Positions 21,328 to 34,259 of a stretch of 64,000 bases of DNA are shown here, in pieces. The position numbers and the translations under genes were made by a program. Within the stretch, counting starts at the first letter, position 1, and every line of letters begins with the position of its first letter. The DNA comes from Seminavis robusta (lineage: Eukaryota; Bacillariophyta; Bacillariophyceae; Naviculales; Naviculaceae), in the NCBI GenBank assembly GCA_903772945.1, contig CAICTM010000077.1:1-64000 (forward strand), in the 5' to 3' direction. The notes under the pieces were generated by a model. That model did no database searches. It worked only from the letters and a program-made list of their open reading frames with translations, and had not been told where the DNA came from.

Positions 21328-24258
21328 TTACGCTGGCCGTCTCTTTGTACGGGTCGAGCGCCGTACACTCTCTTTCTTTCCCTGTGCTGTCTGTTCTGCC
21401 GTTTTGCTGCTATCATTGTTACCAACCGAATCATTCTTCTTCGATGTACTCTTTGTCGTCGCAGATGAGAGAACCTGATTTTCCTTATCCGCCTTGCGGC
21501 CGAAAGTCTCGTCTTTGACATCTAAGCTTTCAGACAAGTCTTCCTTTTTGTTCTCCTCCACTTCAGTCACTGTTTCTCCCGTGCAGTCCTCCTCCTCAGG
21601 AGCATTGACCTTGGTGTCTGCTTCGCCCTTGCTGTTTGTGTCTCGAACTTCTTTTTCAGGCTTCTTCTCGTCACCATGAGTTTCTCCCTGCGCTACATCG
21701 TGCTTCTTGTCGGCTATAACGCTACCATCTTCCGCCACCTTCTCGCCGCCCTTCGCGTCAGTTCTGTTTTTTTGGTCCGGGTCAACCTCACGGGCGTCGA
21801 CGCCGTTGTCACCAACGTCCTTCTCGGCACCAGCAGCTGCACCAGCTCCCTCGGAATCGGCGAGTTTGTTGTTCGGGTCGGTATCATCTGCACTAGGCAG
21901 ACTTTTCAAGAGGATCGAAAATGCACGAACTGTATGTGTGTCCTCGACTGCCAAAGCATCACCTTCCACCCGTGGGAGAAGACCAAATGCTTGTAGCTCT
22001 CGGTCAAATTCGGCGTAGACTGCGTTTATACACCGGGGTAATACCAAGACACACCAGGTGACAAACGTAAAGTGGGTGAAGAGTGGGAGCCACCACAAAA
22101 ACGATGTAAATCGACCCATGAGACCAGCAACGAAGCCATGCAACACCCAAAATTTTAGATAGAGCACCCGCTTTTGGTCATGCCGATGTCCTCGGTTGAG
22201 AGCTTTCAATGAGTGCGCCTGCGGCACAATGAATTGCACATACCAGACCCCGTATTGGGTGATGAAACCAGGTGTCAGCAGCGTCAATGCAGGAAGCACA
22301 AGAGTGGAGAAGTCCTGCAAACAAGCCACAAGAGTGTCCCTTGTTTCTTCCGAGATCATGCGGAGCATGACAGCACCTCCGAGGAGATATTGAACTTTGT
22401 CCACTACAAGTCGCTTCCAGTCTTCAGAAGAAACAGCGTGTGACACTTTTTCGAAGAAGGGAATGATTGTAGGTTTCAATGCGGATGGAATGGCCAGAAC
22501 AGGATCCAGGGCACACTCGTAGCACCATTGTTTCGTGGGTGACCAATCGCGACGATTTTCCTCTCCGGCACTCGGGAATAGTATGATTAACATTTCCGGC
22601 ATAATGAAGATCCACATATAGAAGAGCAACTCGAGTTCGCAGCTGATGGCGTAAACATTCTTGGAAGCCAAAATCGTCCTTATAAACATGACTCGAGTGG
22701 CAAGGGCGTAGGTGGCTTCAAGGGTTGAATAGAGAAGCCAGAAGTGTAGCCAGTAGTTAACATCCTCTTTGATGTCTTGTTCTGTATATTCATTGCCTCC
22801 AGCTTGTGCCCCTTCGTTGTTCCGACGTAACAGACTGTCTATGCTGCCGATGCTGCTTCGTCTGCGTCTGTTCTTCTTTGTCTTGGTCTTTTTGTCATCT
22901 TTCTCTTTCGACGACAAACCCTTTCGATCTTTATTATTCTCTCTCTTGTTTTCACTACCAGCAGTTCTGTCCACTGCCTTCTTCGGACGTGTGTGACGCA
23001 GAACAGCAATTGAAGAAAATATTGGATAGTACCACTTCAAAATATTTGGAGCGGTCCGACCCATACACAGTCTGTTCACCCAGGCAGGAAACGCCAAGCG
23101 AATGCATATCGCAACCCCAAAATAGGCTGCATGTGGAAGCGACATGGCCAACAACAGGGATGCGTCGGCAACTTCCCGGTAGGCGCCTTGAATAGACTAA
23201 AAAAAGCCAAGTAAGAATCGAATCCAATCGAATGATTCAATGGAATGCAAATAATGAGCGAGAAAGAGGAACAATAACCCGCACAAAGCCACCAGATGCA
23301 CACCCAAAACGGCCAGCCAAGGAGGAAGAGACAAAGGAGGAGAAGGAGGAGAGAGGATGAGTGTATTGGCCTCGGGTGTCCCAGGTACCCGTACAACACA
23401 ACAGGCTCGCACTCGGCGGCTTGGAAAGGAGAGATCAGCTGGCACAAAGAATGGATCAACGACCATGCAACATGCAAGCATCGAGAAAGCCCCAGGTCAC
23501 ACAGGTCGTTATTGGGCCGTTTATTATGTGACAGACAGCCGACTTAGGGAGGATCGGAACATTAAATAAATCCACAAAATTCAGTCGCGGGTCAAACATG
23601 ACTAACTCGCCCAAGACTTGACCATGGAAGAGCACCACGGAGTCCTTGTGTTTCATTCAGGGAAGGACAAATAATGATCAAGCAAGTAGTGCAACAATAT
23701 AGTTGCAGGACGTACCTTTGTAATCCGTTGACTTGTTCGTCGGATGAATCTTTGCGATCTTCTCAGATATTGTTGCCGTCGCAGGTAGCGTACAAGCTTC
23801 CAAGTTGCAACCCCCAAGACAACTAATGCTATCTCCCCCATAGCTTGGTACCACGTAAGGTGCAAATGAAATCTACATATTTCAACGGCACCGTATTGGA
23901 TTTTGGGAAGGAATGTACCCAATAAGGTTTGAGCCAGTCTGCCAAAGATGTAGGCAAGAGAATACACCAAAGGCTGAATGGTAAGCCATATCCAATATCC
24001 AACACTCTTTGCCCCTTTGACTCCATCGTTGAATGCGTCAAACATGGCTTGTTGATAGAAGGGCCACTCAGGCCATGAACCAATGGCTGTGAATTGACTC
24101 CATTCATCTCGCCAGGACTCTGTCCCAGAGGTTGTCGTCGACAAATCAACGGACGAAGCGTAGTCAAGTAATTCGTCTCCGCGGCTTACGACATTGCTGT
24201 GCAATGAATGTAGTCTATTCAACAGTTCCCCCTTCCAGTCTCCGTTTGCAGCTATCAT
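21328..24258 (-). CDS. DP1/TB2/HVA22-like multi-pass membrane protein with long charged tail
   Basis: Model complement(join(21328..23196,23716..24258)), 803 aa. Both splice sites are phase 0 (AAG|GTACGT donor, TTTTTTTAG|TCT acceptor), but the 519-base intron is long for this window and could hide a further exon. The N-terminal exon has two hydrophobic segments and a basic RRQQYLRRSQRFIRR patch. The second exon has several membrane segments, including the VNYWLHFWLLYSTLEA stretch that resembles the WLxYWxxYxxFxxxE core of DP1/TB2 (reticulon-like ER-shaping) proteins. From about residue 600 on, the tail is almost entirely Asp, Glu, Lys, Ser and Thr, ending in a basic SVRRSTRTKRRPA. An ER or plastid-ER shaping role is inferred from the family; the tail is unusual. 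Confidence 0.6.
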
Positions 24259-25166
24259 CGGTGAGTTGTGGCCGTGGTGGGATTGTGTAAGTTTGTAATA
24301 AGAGATTGGTGCTTGGTGGTAAACAGAAGGAAGTCCTCTCGACAGCGAGGAAACCGAAGCAATCAGGCAGTTTCTTCTTGTTCTACAAACACTACCTGTA
24401 TTCAAAGCCAACTTGATGCCTCCCAACAGACGTCCTTGCTTGAGACCGCACTTGAAGCAGTTAGTTGTCCTACTACTAGCCTATTCGATTGTTCAATCTG
24501 GAAGGTGTCCTCCTTCCTGCATTGGGTTTATAGTAACGTTGTGGCGGTTGCGTTGTTGGACTGGCATCACCTGCTTTCTGAACGATTTCGGCGATTCATT
24601 CCATTCCCGTCGTGACCCAATAAAAGTCGGTCTTGCCTGTCAAAATCCACGCAAATCGACTTGGAGGCAAAGTGCCGACCTCTGATTTCTTGGTTTGCGC
24701 CATTCGCAAAGCTGAAATCATGCATACACAATGTACAATCGTACAGGTAAGGTGCTTTCTCTGGTGAACCCTTCTTTGACTTGTGGTTTCTCTGGTGAAC
24801 CCTTCCTTTACGGTGCGTATCGGCATGGATCCAAGCATCCAGTCAAGCATTCCAGCCAGGAGCTTCGGATCACTCATCAACCGTCGCGTGCTTCCTCCTT
24901 GGTTCCGGCTGCTGTACCATAGAGATCATTCGCAGAGCCTTCACTGCACGCAGAAATGTAGTACACATGGCAAGTTGGAGAAACATCGCGGTGCCACAAA
25001 TGCTACCGCATTGCTAGTAGTGAGGCTTATTTGGCTAGTCTACCGAAGTCAACATTAAATTTTGTCATCACTGCACAACAGCACGACTTCCACAAACACA
25101 TATTATTTCACAACCAAAACGCTTTCTTGACAACGCTACCACATCCCACTCCCAACTCTGCGCAAA
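24259..25166. other. Intergenic stretch between DP1-like and PI4K genes
   Basis: No supportable gene. A 19-base word TTTCTCTGGTGAACCCTTC occurs twice, at 24756 and 24787. Holds the 5' flank of the gene starting at 24258 and the 3' flank of the kinase gene. Confidence 0.5.
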
Positions 25167-28100
25167 CTAAATTGCATATCCGTTGGTGGCCTTTTGGAAA
25201 CAATCATACAAGTACGTCCCAAGGTGCCCCCGAGCTGAATTGACCAGTCGTAGGGCTTCACGTTCTACCAGACGATCGGGAGTCCAAACCATCAGGCGCT
25301 TTTGGAACTTCGTCAGCGCGACTCCGTTCCCGTATCGCCAGCCACTGAAGCAAGGAAAGTTGCTCTTGTACATCATGATTTCCACCAGACCCAAAGCAAG
25401 CTGAGCGTTCTTGCGAGCCTCCTTGAATCCAGCAACAAAGAGCTTCTTGAACTCTTGGAAACATTTCGATCGTGGACCGCCCATCACTTCAACGTACTCG
25501 GGAGTCAGCTTGAAGGGAGAGCGCTCAAAAGTGAATTCGTGAGCGACGTTCATTCCCATGGCAAAACCAAAGTCAATGAAAACCAAATGCCCCCTGGTGT
25601 CAATCATAATGTTTCCATTGTGGCGGTCCTTCAACCCCAGGAGGTACGACACGATGGAATAAGCTGCCAAACTCTGCATAAAGTTCTTTTGGGCCGCCTT
25701 GAATGACTTCGTGTTGGGTGCACCGTAGGTGTGCTCGAAGTAGGCTCGAAGCCCTCCTTTCTTGGGGTAGTTTGGGTGTTTCTTCAGCCCGTCAAGGGAT
25801 GTTGCATCCATGATCACCTCAAGCACACCAGCGTCCTTCGACGTACTGAGGATTCGATACGTCTTGAGCCAAAGGGGCAACTTTGCACTTGCAAAAACAG
25901 ACTTGTAGAAGTGAATCATCTGCATGACGAAAACTTCTTGTCGCAGATCGTCGTTCGACTTGGACATGAGGCTGATGACTTCTTGGGATCCAGGTTTGTT
26001 GGCTTCTTCCGGTCCTGCTTTTTCGACTTCTTCCATTAGCATTCGAGCTGATTTTTCTGCCCAGCTTTCCCCGCCACTAACCATTTGCTTGGCGCGATCC
26101 AAACTCTCCTGGTCAATATCGCCAAGGTCTTGATCTCCAAGCACAATTGTTGTCTTATACATCACGCTGCTGCTAATCGATGCGTCGTCTCCGTCGTCTC
26201 GGCTCTGGCCTTCCAAAATGGGCACCGTCTGAATATCCACAATGTTGTCCATCACACTGTTTGTTTGCTTTCCTTTACGACGATTGTCCATGCGATCGGC
26301 AAGTCTCTTGGGAATCTGAGCAAAGGATGAACGGAGAGGCCTATCGGCATTTGCGGAGCGTCTGTTCCTTTCATCATCTTCTTCCTCCTCTTCTGTGTTG
26401 TGCCAGACACGGCTTCCTTTGTCTGGACTGTCATCTGGCTCTAGAGGCTCTAGGGCTCGATTCTGGGTCTTTTCGTGCTGTGACTCCGTCATTTCTGTGT
26501 GACGCGAACACATCCCAGAGTCAACACGAAGAAAGAAAAGTAAGAAGTAGGCGCAGAACGTCTCAAAAGTGAAAGTACTACATAAAAAACATTGTAACCA
26601 GGACATCTCTCACCCTCACCTTCGCCTGCCTCCGAGATTTGAGACAGGTTGCTCTGCACCACCGGTGATTCTCCATTCGTGGATTCCGCGACCACCTCAA
26701 AATGCATGTGCATGTACTCGGCCACGTCCAAGCTGGTTTTCTTTTGTACCGACAGAGCCGGTCTGGTGCTGGCTCGTGGCGGATCCTCTCCGAACCGTGA
26801 GAGAAAAAACATGATCGTCGGACAACGAGCCTTTGTCGAGAAGACTTTGGTGTACTCGGGGATGGACTTGCACACGCGTCTCCAGGTGTCACTGGAGTTA
26901 CAGAGGGGAAGATAGACGCATTTGGGAGTGTGAAGGTCCCTCATGAGTCCCGGGGCCACTCTTTTGCGCTCATCTTTCTCGAGAAAGCGGAGCTCTTCGG
27001 CAATATCCGTGAGGCGCCGGACAAAGCGCCGTTCATTGCGGAAGAACTCATATCGAGCCAATTGACTGGGTGTCAAGTCTCCGACGACTTTATTCTGGAT
27101 TTTCTGCTGCTTCTCTTCGACTTGATCGGCAGTGCCCAGGTTCTTGGCCGATTTCGAGGTTTGCTTCATGTGATTGAGTTGCTGGAACGGCATGTTCGTG
27201 TGATGGAACAAGGAGCTACAATCATTCTCTTCCGTCAGTCGCCGCATCCACACAACTTTTTCCTGTTTGTTTTTGGCTCTGAGCTTGAATTCGTACTCTC
27301 TGTTGGATACGGTGAACATGTGTGGGTACTTGTCTTTCCCAGACACTTCGTCATCGGTAATGGATGCCCCATCTAGTGGCATGGCTCGGACCAGATTCCG
27401 ATGGTGAACACCATCTTCCTGGGATCGGTAACAATTGAGCATTTGTTCTTCAATTACAAAGTACCGCTTTTTCCATCCTTTGCTTCTAAAGGCCCCCAAA
27501 CGTACGGGTCTCTTGTACATGAGGAAACTTGCAAAAGTAGAATTGTCACCTCCCTTATTGACGTCCGCCATGGATGGCGAAACGGGCATCATTGGTCGAC
27601 TGGATCCAGTGCCGCCGCTGTCATCTCGCACGGATCCCGAGGTCAATTGCAAGGCATGGAATCGACGGTCAGCATTTTCCATAATGTGTAATTCTTGTTT
27701 TGTGATTTTTCCTTGCTCATAGAGACGTTGAAGTTGTTGAGATCGAGGTCTCCCGTAAACGACACATCGCTCTAGATTGGTCAATAGTTTGATGCACCGA
27801 GCATAATAAAGCGGATTGTAAGATGGATTTGGCAATCCACTGGGTAATTCTGGCTGATAATCCTCCAGAGTTCCCTGTAGAATCCAGTTGAATTGCAAGG
27901 CAAAATGAAGAGACTGTTGTGCAATGACCAAGGCGAATCGTTCCAAGATGGCATCGTCCCACTCTGCTTCCAAGTGAATAATCATGTGTGCCAACTGAGG
28001 CAAGTAAAACTCGATTCCGTCAAAGACTGTTCTGGATCCAGCAAACTATAGAATTCAATCGAGTTGTTCACACAAAGATGAGGACCACAATGAATGAACC

Positions 28101-28488
28101 GGTATTCTAGCTACATCATGGAGAGGAGCGATCATTTCGTTACGCTTGACAACGACCTACCTTGGCAACGAATCGGGCCATAAAGGTGACCACTGTAGGG
28201 TCATCACGAAACTGCCAGATCAACATGACCACTTTGTCCATTGGAACCGACCGTTCGCCGCTAGTGCCTTCCGCTCCCAGCACATCCGCAACGAGCCTAA
28301 TCCAATTGGGAAAGAAAAAAAAGCCTCGTTGAGTTCTAACAAGTCCTTCTCAATCCGTCCACTCGGCTCGACTGGACTTCTCGCGTTCAGGAAGTAAGTA
28401 AAACAGATCTCAAAAACAACACTATCGTGACCTACCTATTCTTGAAAGCCTCATGCTCCCGTTGAATCTCTTCACGACTCTTGTACAT
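25167..28488 (-). CDS. Phosphatidylinositol 4-kinase, type III-beta-like, with PH domain
   Basis: Model complement(join(25167..26494,26620..28045,28161..28296,28436..28488)), 980 aa; all junctions GT-AG and in phase. ATG 28488 has ACC before it. It phosphorylates phosphatidylinositol to PI4P on Golgi or endosomal membranes. Domains in order: PIK helical domain (about 10-180, with GIEFYLPQLAH), PH domain (about 234-337, KGWKKRYFVIEE), acidic linker, and kinase domain (about 690-980). Kinase motifs are KSNDDLRQE, the catalytic loop LKDRHNGNIMID (about 825-837), DFGF and FKLTPEYVEVMGG. The last motif and the VEIM...PCFSG end fit PI4K III-beta/PIK1 better than III-alpha. Animal and yeast III-beta enzymes lack a PH domain here, so the insert is a distinguishing trait. 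An alternative donor 6 bases away in exon 3 is possible. Confidence 0.9.
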
Positions 28489-31400
28489 GGTGGCCTTGCT
28501 TGTTGAGGGTTGCACCACTGACAATAAGAAAAACAATCAAGAAGGTGCTTGCTCAAGATCCGATCCTTCCAAGTGTCACAAGCAAAACTCGGCTCCACTA
28601 CTTTGTGTCAACACCGACTCGGCTCCTTCGACCACTCCGTACTGAACCACACACTCGCGCACTCACGTTCCTGCCGCCAGCAAGAGGACAGACACTGGGA
28701 TGGGTGAGCGCGATGTGCAAACAAGGAGCTGTATTGAATTCTTCTTGTCTTCCGCTGTTGTCCTATTTTCGGCCGCCGATGCGCACCATCGTCGCAACAG
28801 CTGTTGGAACAAAAAGAGTCACTCAGGCATTCGGGACTCAAAAAGTCAAATTTTCAATTTCTTAAAAAGACTGCATACAACGGCTGCCGTGAAAGCCGGT
28901 GGAGCTGGCTAAAATCAGGTGGAGGGGAAAAGCCGAAGCTTTGTTGGAGGAAGAAGAGCGGCCTGGCGCTCAATCGCTCGTTTTCTTGTTTGTTACCATA
29001 CGGTACTGCCGGTGCCGTCACCATGCAAACCTAGCTAGCTAGAGCAGAGATCTACCGGTAGAGCTGGACCATGCCTCTTATTTATTCTTCTGGCATTTGA
29101 GGAAGCAAACAGCAGTCTAGTACGAACGGTATTGCAGAGTATTGCAGCCACTGGCTGTCTCACTTCTGCTGCGCTGTAGGTGAGGCTTGAAAACAACAGA
29201 CTACCGGTAGAGTGGCAGAGCTAGTACTAGAGCGGCAGACTACTCACTCGTCTATTATTATTACATGTAGATGTGCGATTTGTGGTTGCTATCGTGATTG
29301 TCCCCGCCCCGCTATGTCATATGGTGGCATTTGCTCTTTCCAAAGATCGTGCTGCTGATCTTGTCTACCGGTACCCTGGTAGCCATACTACTATAGCTGG
29401 CCATAGCGAGGCTGTTGGCTGCAGAAAACAACGTTTCTTGCCTCGCACACAAGGGCAATAGGGCAGAACACCACCACCATTGGCTGACCCTCGTTAGAAC
29501 TGGGCTGGACACAAAGGGCAGCTACCTTGACATCTCTCATACAATGGAGTCTTTTCTCTGCTCTCACCATCTACTATTCGTACCAGTATCCTACAGCAGC
29601 GACAGGAGCCAGGCATTTCAGCTTGCAAGCTGCCAGACCGCAACATGCCAACTGCCCCTCCTTCGGAAGCCACTGACAGCCACTTAGTATGCTAAAGCAA
29701 TCTTTTCTCCGATCATAACATCAGATTCTATTTAATCTTTGCTTTGTCGATGATCAAACCACAAACCGAAGACGAAGAGCTCCTAATTGATAAAGGTGAA
29801 GTGCAGCATTCCTTTTCGTGCCATCTATCCGCACAAACGCACCATCATGATCGCATAGATCAAGCTAGTACATGTACAATGTACATGTAGACTAGCTACC
29901 ACAATGAGCTCACAATGTCATCACCTACCGAATCTCTACTCCGGTTTTTCTTCCTGTGTTCTGCTCAATGTTTTAGCAGTGACCGGTACTACATACATGG
30001 TACAATTAATTAATTGTGCAGACATCAACTTACCGAACTCGTTTCTAGCTACGCTGTAGCTATTAATAGCTAGAGGGCCGCAGCTACGGCCACTAAAATT
30101 TAGTGGACCTAGCAAGATACTACCGGCAAGCTCACCATAAGGAATCAGGCCAAAGCATGCCAGCCCCAAAGGTCATCATTTATTTTTCTACAGCAAATGC
30201 AGTAGGACAAAAAGTTCAACTTCAAGGGTCCTGTACCATTATTTCATTATTTGAAAACGTCTGATTGCTCCTTCCCTTTATCTGTCCTCTCTGACTGTGT
30301 TGTCTCCAGAAACCTACAAATAACTCTCCCTTTCTAATGAACTGCAAAGTTGTGCCCTCATCAGATAAATGGGTCAAGAAGGCCTTAAAGACATACAACC
30401 AGTTCAATGAGAAGCCCCATTCCACCCCTCCAGACACACTCACCGGACTCTGGACCCCCGTTTTTCTTGGGGTTACTAATCCCTTCTTCTCTGTCGCTGC
30501 ATCGACGGTGAGTGGCTGACTGGATAGCTAGTACCGGTACCGTTTTTTTGGGGGGGTGATGCGCTTGTCTTCAAAGAGAATGCGGTACTACTAGTAGCTT
30601 GGGCTCTACCGTACTAGCCAGCTAGCTAGCTAGCTAGCTAGCGAGAAAGCGAGGCTGATCAAGGCTGCAATTACCATTACTATCCAAGTCCCTTTTGCTA
30701 CATGAGCCGATAAAACAACATAGATGATGGCCTCATCTGAAAGCTTTTACGAAATCTTTTTCTGATGTGCCTGCCATGGCCGCTGAATGCGTTGCTCGAT
30801 CTGGCTACCGGTAGCTAGCCACTGGCCGCAGAGCTAGTTCTATTACTACCAGCTACTAGCTAGATTGGGAGAACGAGAAAAACAATATATCTATTGAAAA
30901 GGGGGAGGATTTATGGCTATTTATTGGGTTGAGTTTGAAGTCTCGCTTCTCCAGCACCAATGAAATCGCGTTGAAGGGAAAGTACGTCACTAAATGGGCC
31001 TGTCCTAATTCTGCTTTCAGTGAAACCTTGATCTTGCCTGTTAGACCTGGTCCCTGCCCCTTTTGTCAACGATTAACAAATGGCTGCTCCTTTCAGACAT
31101 TCTTGATTAGCTTTAGGATAACTTGCACCCTTGCTACCAAGATTATTGAACTCGAATTTGTTCAGATGGAGGCAGTAACTGTTTGCTACATGTACTAGAG
31201 GTTACTCAGTACTGCCAACTGCCAATGCGCTGCTTCTGCAACAAATCTACTGATATCCAATTACATTACTTGCTTCAATTTTATACAATTCTACCATTGG
31301 GTTTCCAGCCAAGACGTACTTCATGTCCGATGATGGAAGCAGAATCTTGTTGAGGAATGCAAAGGAGCAACAGCCATCAACTAAAATTTACGTTTACAAC

Positions 31401-32203
31401 TACGTAGCTACTACGTACTCTACTCAAAACTTGTGCATCTAGTACCGGTACCGGTACCGTACGGTGTTCTTTCTAGCACTGTAGGATGTCCTTCGTTTTC
31501 GAAGGAGTTGAGTTAACGTTAGGTCTACGTTGTGCGGTTGATAGTCCCAGAGCTATCCCAAAAAGACTTTTTGATGAAAACTACCGTGCAAATGAACTTG
31601 GTTATCTAATAAGCAAGGTATAAACTTTTGACTGTAAGTCAACGGAGTGTTACGTGTGAGCATCATAGACTGCTCTCAGACCCCCCTTTCTGTCTAGCGT
31701 TAATTCGATGGTTGCCGGAGCTCTTGCCTTAACAATCCGCTATGAAGTGCGAGAAGTTCTGGATTGCATTCCCTTCTCGAAGTTGAGGTTTGCTCTACTT
31801 CCTTTCCAAAAGAGCCTCGGACATGAAATGCAGCTAATGCATCTCTCCGGGTTGGCGGTTTGCGAAGCTTGGTGCTCGAACCATTGATCTTTTGAGTTGT
31901 TAACTGTTAGCTACAGAAGCTAGCTAGCTGGCATGCTGGCATCAACAATTATTGAGCCATTGTCAAAGGACCCATTGCAGTCTCATCTTACCTCACAATC
32001 CCTCGAAGAGATCTCAAAAACCAAAAAGGCCATCAGCATCAAAAGGAGCGTTGAAAAAGATCGCAGCGAGAGACACGCGAGTGATTTCAAGGAGAAGGTA
32101 AACAACAGGATCACCCAATTTGGCATTGCCATTCGATTCGATTCACTTGCTTTGAATGGCATAAGGGTGCCTATTGCATTGGAGTTGATCTCATCTGATG
32201 AAG
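28489..32203. other. Repeat-rich gene desert
   Basis: About 3.7 kb without a convincing gene. It is dense in TACCGGTA/GGTACC palindromes (for example 29,046, 29,366, 30,531 and 31,441-31,460) and TAGC runs ((TAGC)n at about 30,617-30,643). Several frames of 60-120 codons are open but show no domain or coding bias. The final part is the promoter region of the HSF gene starting at 32204. Confidence 0.55.
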
Positions 32204-34050
32204 ATGGCTTCGAGCGACGAAGAGAGCTCCTCGCCTCCGGATGAGAAGGGAGCCCAGTTGGAAGGCGTTTTGCCAGATCATGGTGTCCAAGCTAAAGGAT
32301 CGCGCAACCAAGGTAAGTGATACATTTGAGGCATTGTGTGACCACCGGTGCCTGTACGCATTGGCGCATGACGATACTGAAGGCCCGATCATCCTCTGTT
32401 GCCCATCTGACTTTCAAATGCCTCTGACCCCGTACTGTACGTTCTCGTATGTTGTCAGCGTCACTGAAGCTAGATTCTCCTGGTAAGTTTGCAGGTTCCT
32501 TCCGGCATTAGGCCAACGCCGTCTCTCATAAAATGCTGTTTTCGTCTGGTGACTAAGAACCATTATCTGATAGTAAGAAGGCGGCACAAAGTAAGGGTTC
32601 AGAGCTTGTGGGAACCGGCAGCAAGCGATTCCCTGACAGGCTCTATGAGCTACTCAACAATGAGGCAGCACCGAGCTCCCTGTACTGGTTGCCCGGTGGA
32701 AAAGCATTCGCCATTGAACAAGTGACGTTCGCAAAAGAGGTGCTTGACAAGTACTTTCAAGCTACCAAGTTTGCGTCGTTTGTGAGGCGCCTACATAAAT
32801 GGTAGGTCCAGCCTCAGCTTGCCTTGTCATCTCATCAGCTGCATTCACAACGATTTTCTAACAACTGAACACTTTCTCACTACACCCTGCGTGTATGCTT
32901 ACGACTCTTTAACAGGGGCTTTCGAAGGGAGACAAGGGGTTTCCGCAAAGAAATCGGACCAGAGCTGTCTCGCAGTGTTATTGCGTTCTGTCATGATCAG
33001 TTCCAAAAAGACGATCCCGAGCTCGTCCTGCAAATGGAAGAAGCCGCGAAAAAACAGCCGCCAAGTCAAAAGGGGACTGGCGCAAGGAACTCGCCAGCTC
33101 CAGGCAGTCCAAGGAAGAGAAAGTCCAGCATGAGCTCACAGAACTCAGGATCGTCTTCTGATCTTGTTGGGGAGGATCCTCGAAGCGCACAGCGACCGAG
33201 ACATCAGGCTCCGCCAGTAGGTTCAGAAAGAGCATACGGGACAAGTGCGCAGATGATACAAGAGGCCAAACAGGATCTTCAACAGGCCGCAGTGCCATCG
33301 GTTGCGTCATTGCAGCCTGGAGCTGCTGGTGGTCTAGAAGCCAACGTCGCCCCCGAACGAATTGCCGATCCAACAACCCCGGGTCAACCTGGGAGGGTGC
33401 AAACTTTAGAGCATCAGCTATTGTTGCAAAATCTCCGAAGCAATGCATTGCAACATCAGGATCATGAAAACGCCCTCGAGCTGCTTTTGAGGAACCAACA
33501 GCAAAGCGATTCAGTACTTCAACGCAGTATCATAACAACTGCATCCTTGGCTCAGCAACGTCAGCTCCAGGAGCACGAAATCCAGGAGCAACAGAGACGC
33601 GCAGCTCTGGTGGCGGCGGCAACATCGGGCCAGGGCATCTTGGACAACCAAGCTTTTCTAGATGCCGATAGAATTCTTCAACTCCGAAGATCAGCATCGG
33701 CTTCACAGCTAGGGCAGCAGCTGCCATCTCTGCCTTTGGCACAGCAAAACCTTCCGGGTTCGCTCTTGTCGCAGCTGGATTCTGCTAGAATGCCTCAACT
33801 GCCGCCACAGCTGGATGCGTCTCGTATTCCTCAGTTGTCATCTCAGCTCGATCCCTCTCGCCTCTCACAACTGCAGTCGCAGCTTGATGCATCTCGTAGT
33901 CCACAGATGCCATCTCGTGACAACAACTCACAATTGATGGAGACTCTATTGCTTCTCGAGCTTCAGCGTCAGCAGCAGCAAGGGGGGCAGCAAGGAGCAC
34001 CTGGGCAAAATCCACAAAATCCAAATCGGCAATTCCCTCCCTTTCGCTAG
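32204..34050 (+). CDS. HSF-type DNA-binding transcription factor
   Basis: Likely model join(32204..32312,32603..32801,32916..34050), 480 aa. The second intron (TG|GTAGGT ... AACAG|G) is clear. The first is uncertain: the donor CAAG|GTAAGT is strong, but the acceptor at 32602 (GGTTCAG) has a poor pyrimidine tract, and a second GTAAGT at 32,482 hints at another exon. The heat-shock-factor-type domain spans about residues 42-135: FPDRLYELLNN, a VTFAKEVLDKYF core, KFASFVRRLHKWGFRR (recognition helix and wing) and an AFCHDQFQKDD end. The rest is Gln-rich, with four 12-residue repeats of QLDxSRxxQLxS type at 33772-33915. HSF-type families are expanded in diatoms; targets cannot be inferred. Such Gln-rich tails often activate transcription. 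Confidence 0.85.
33772..33915 (+). repeat. Four 36-bp repeats coding a 12-residue unit in the HSF gene
   Basis: The consecutive units QLDSARMPQLPP, QLDASRIPQLSS, QLDPSRLSQLQS and QLDASRSPQMPS are encoded in frame. They are diverged enough to be old and kept in frame. Confidence 0.85.
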
Positions 34051-34259
34051 CACAAGTCGTCGCTGCCAACCTTCCTGAGTGACAGTCTCTGCGACGAAAA
34101 CATCATTTGCGCTTTCTACGTCCGTCTAGCAGTCAGTGCCTGGGGATGATGTTCAAAGAATGGTACGGGGTTTCCATTCTACCGATATGTCTGGAGCTTG
34201 GCTTTCCAATCTCCAGGGTTGCCTGGTATGCAACCAAAGCATAATATAAGACAATGTGT

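Noticed and set aside
30337-30519. Small ORFs in the gene desert between 28.5 and 32.2 kb
   Set aside because: No family, no Kozak-like start, and the region is full of repeats.
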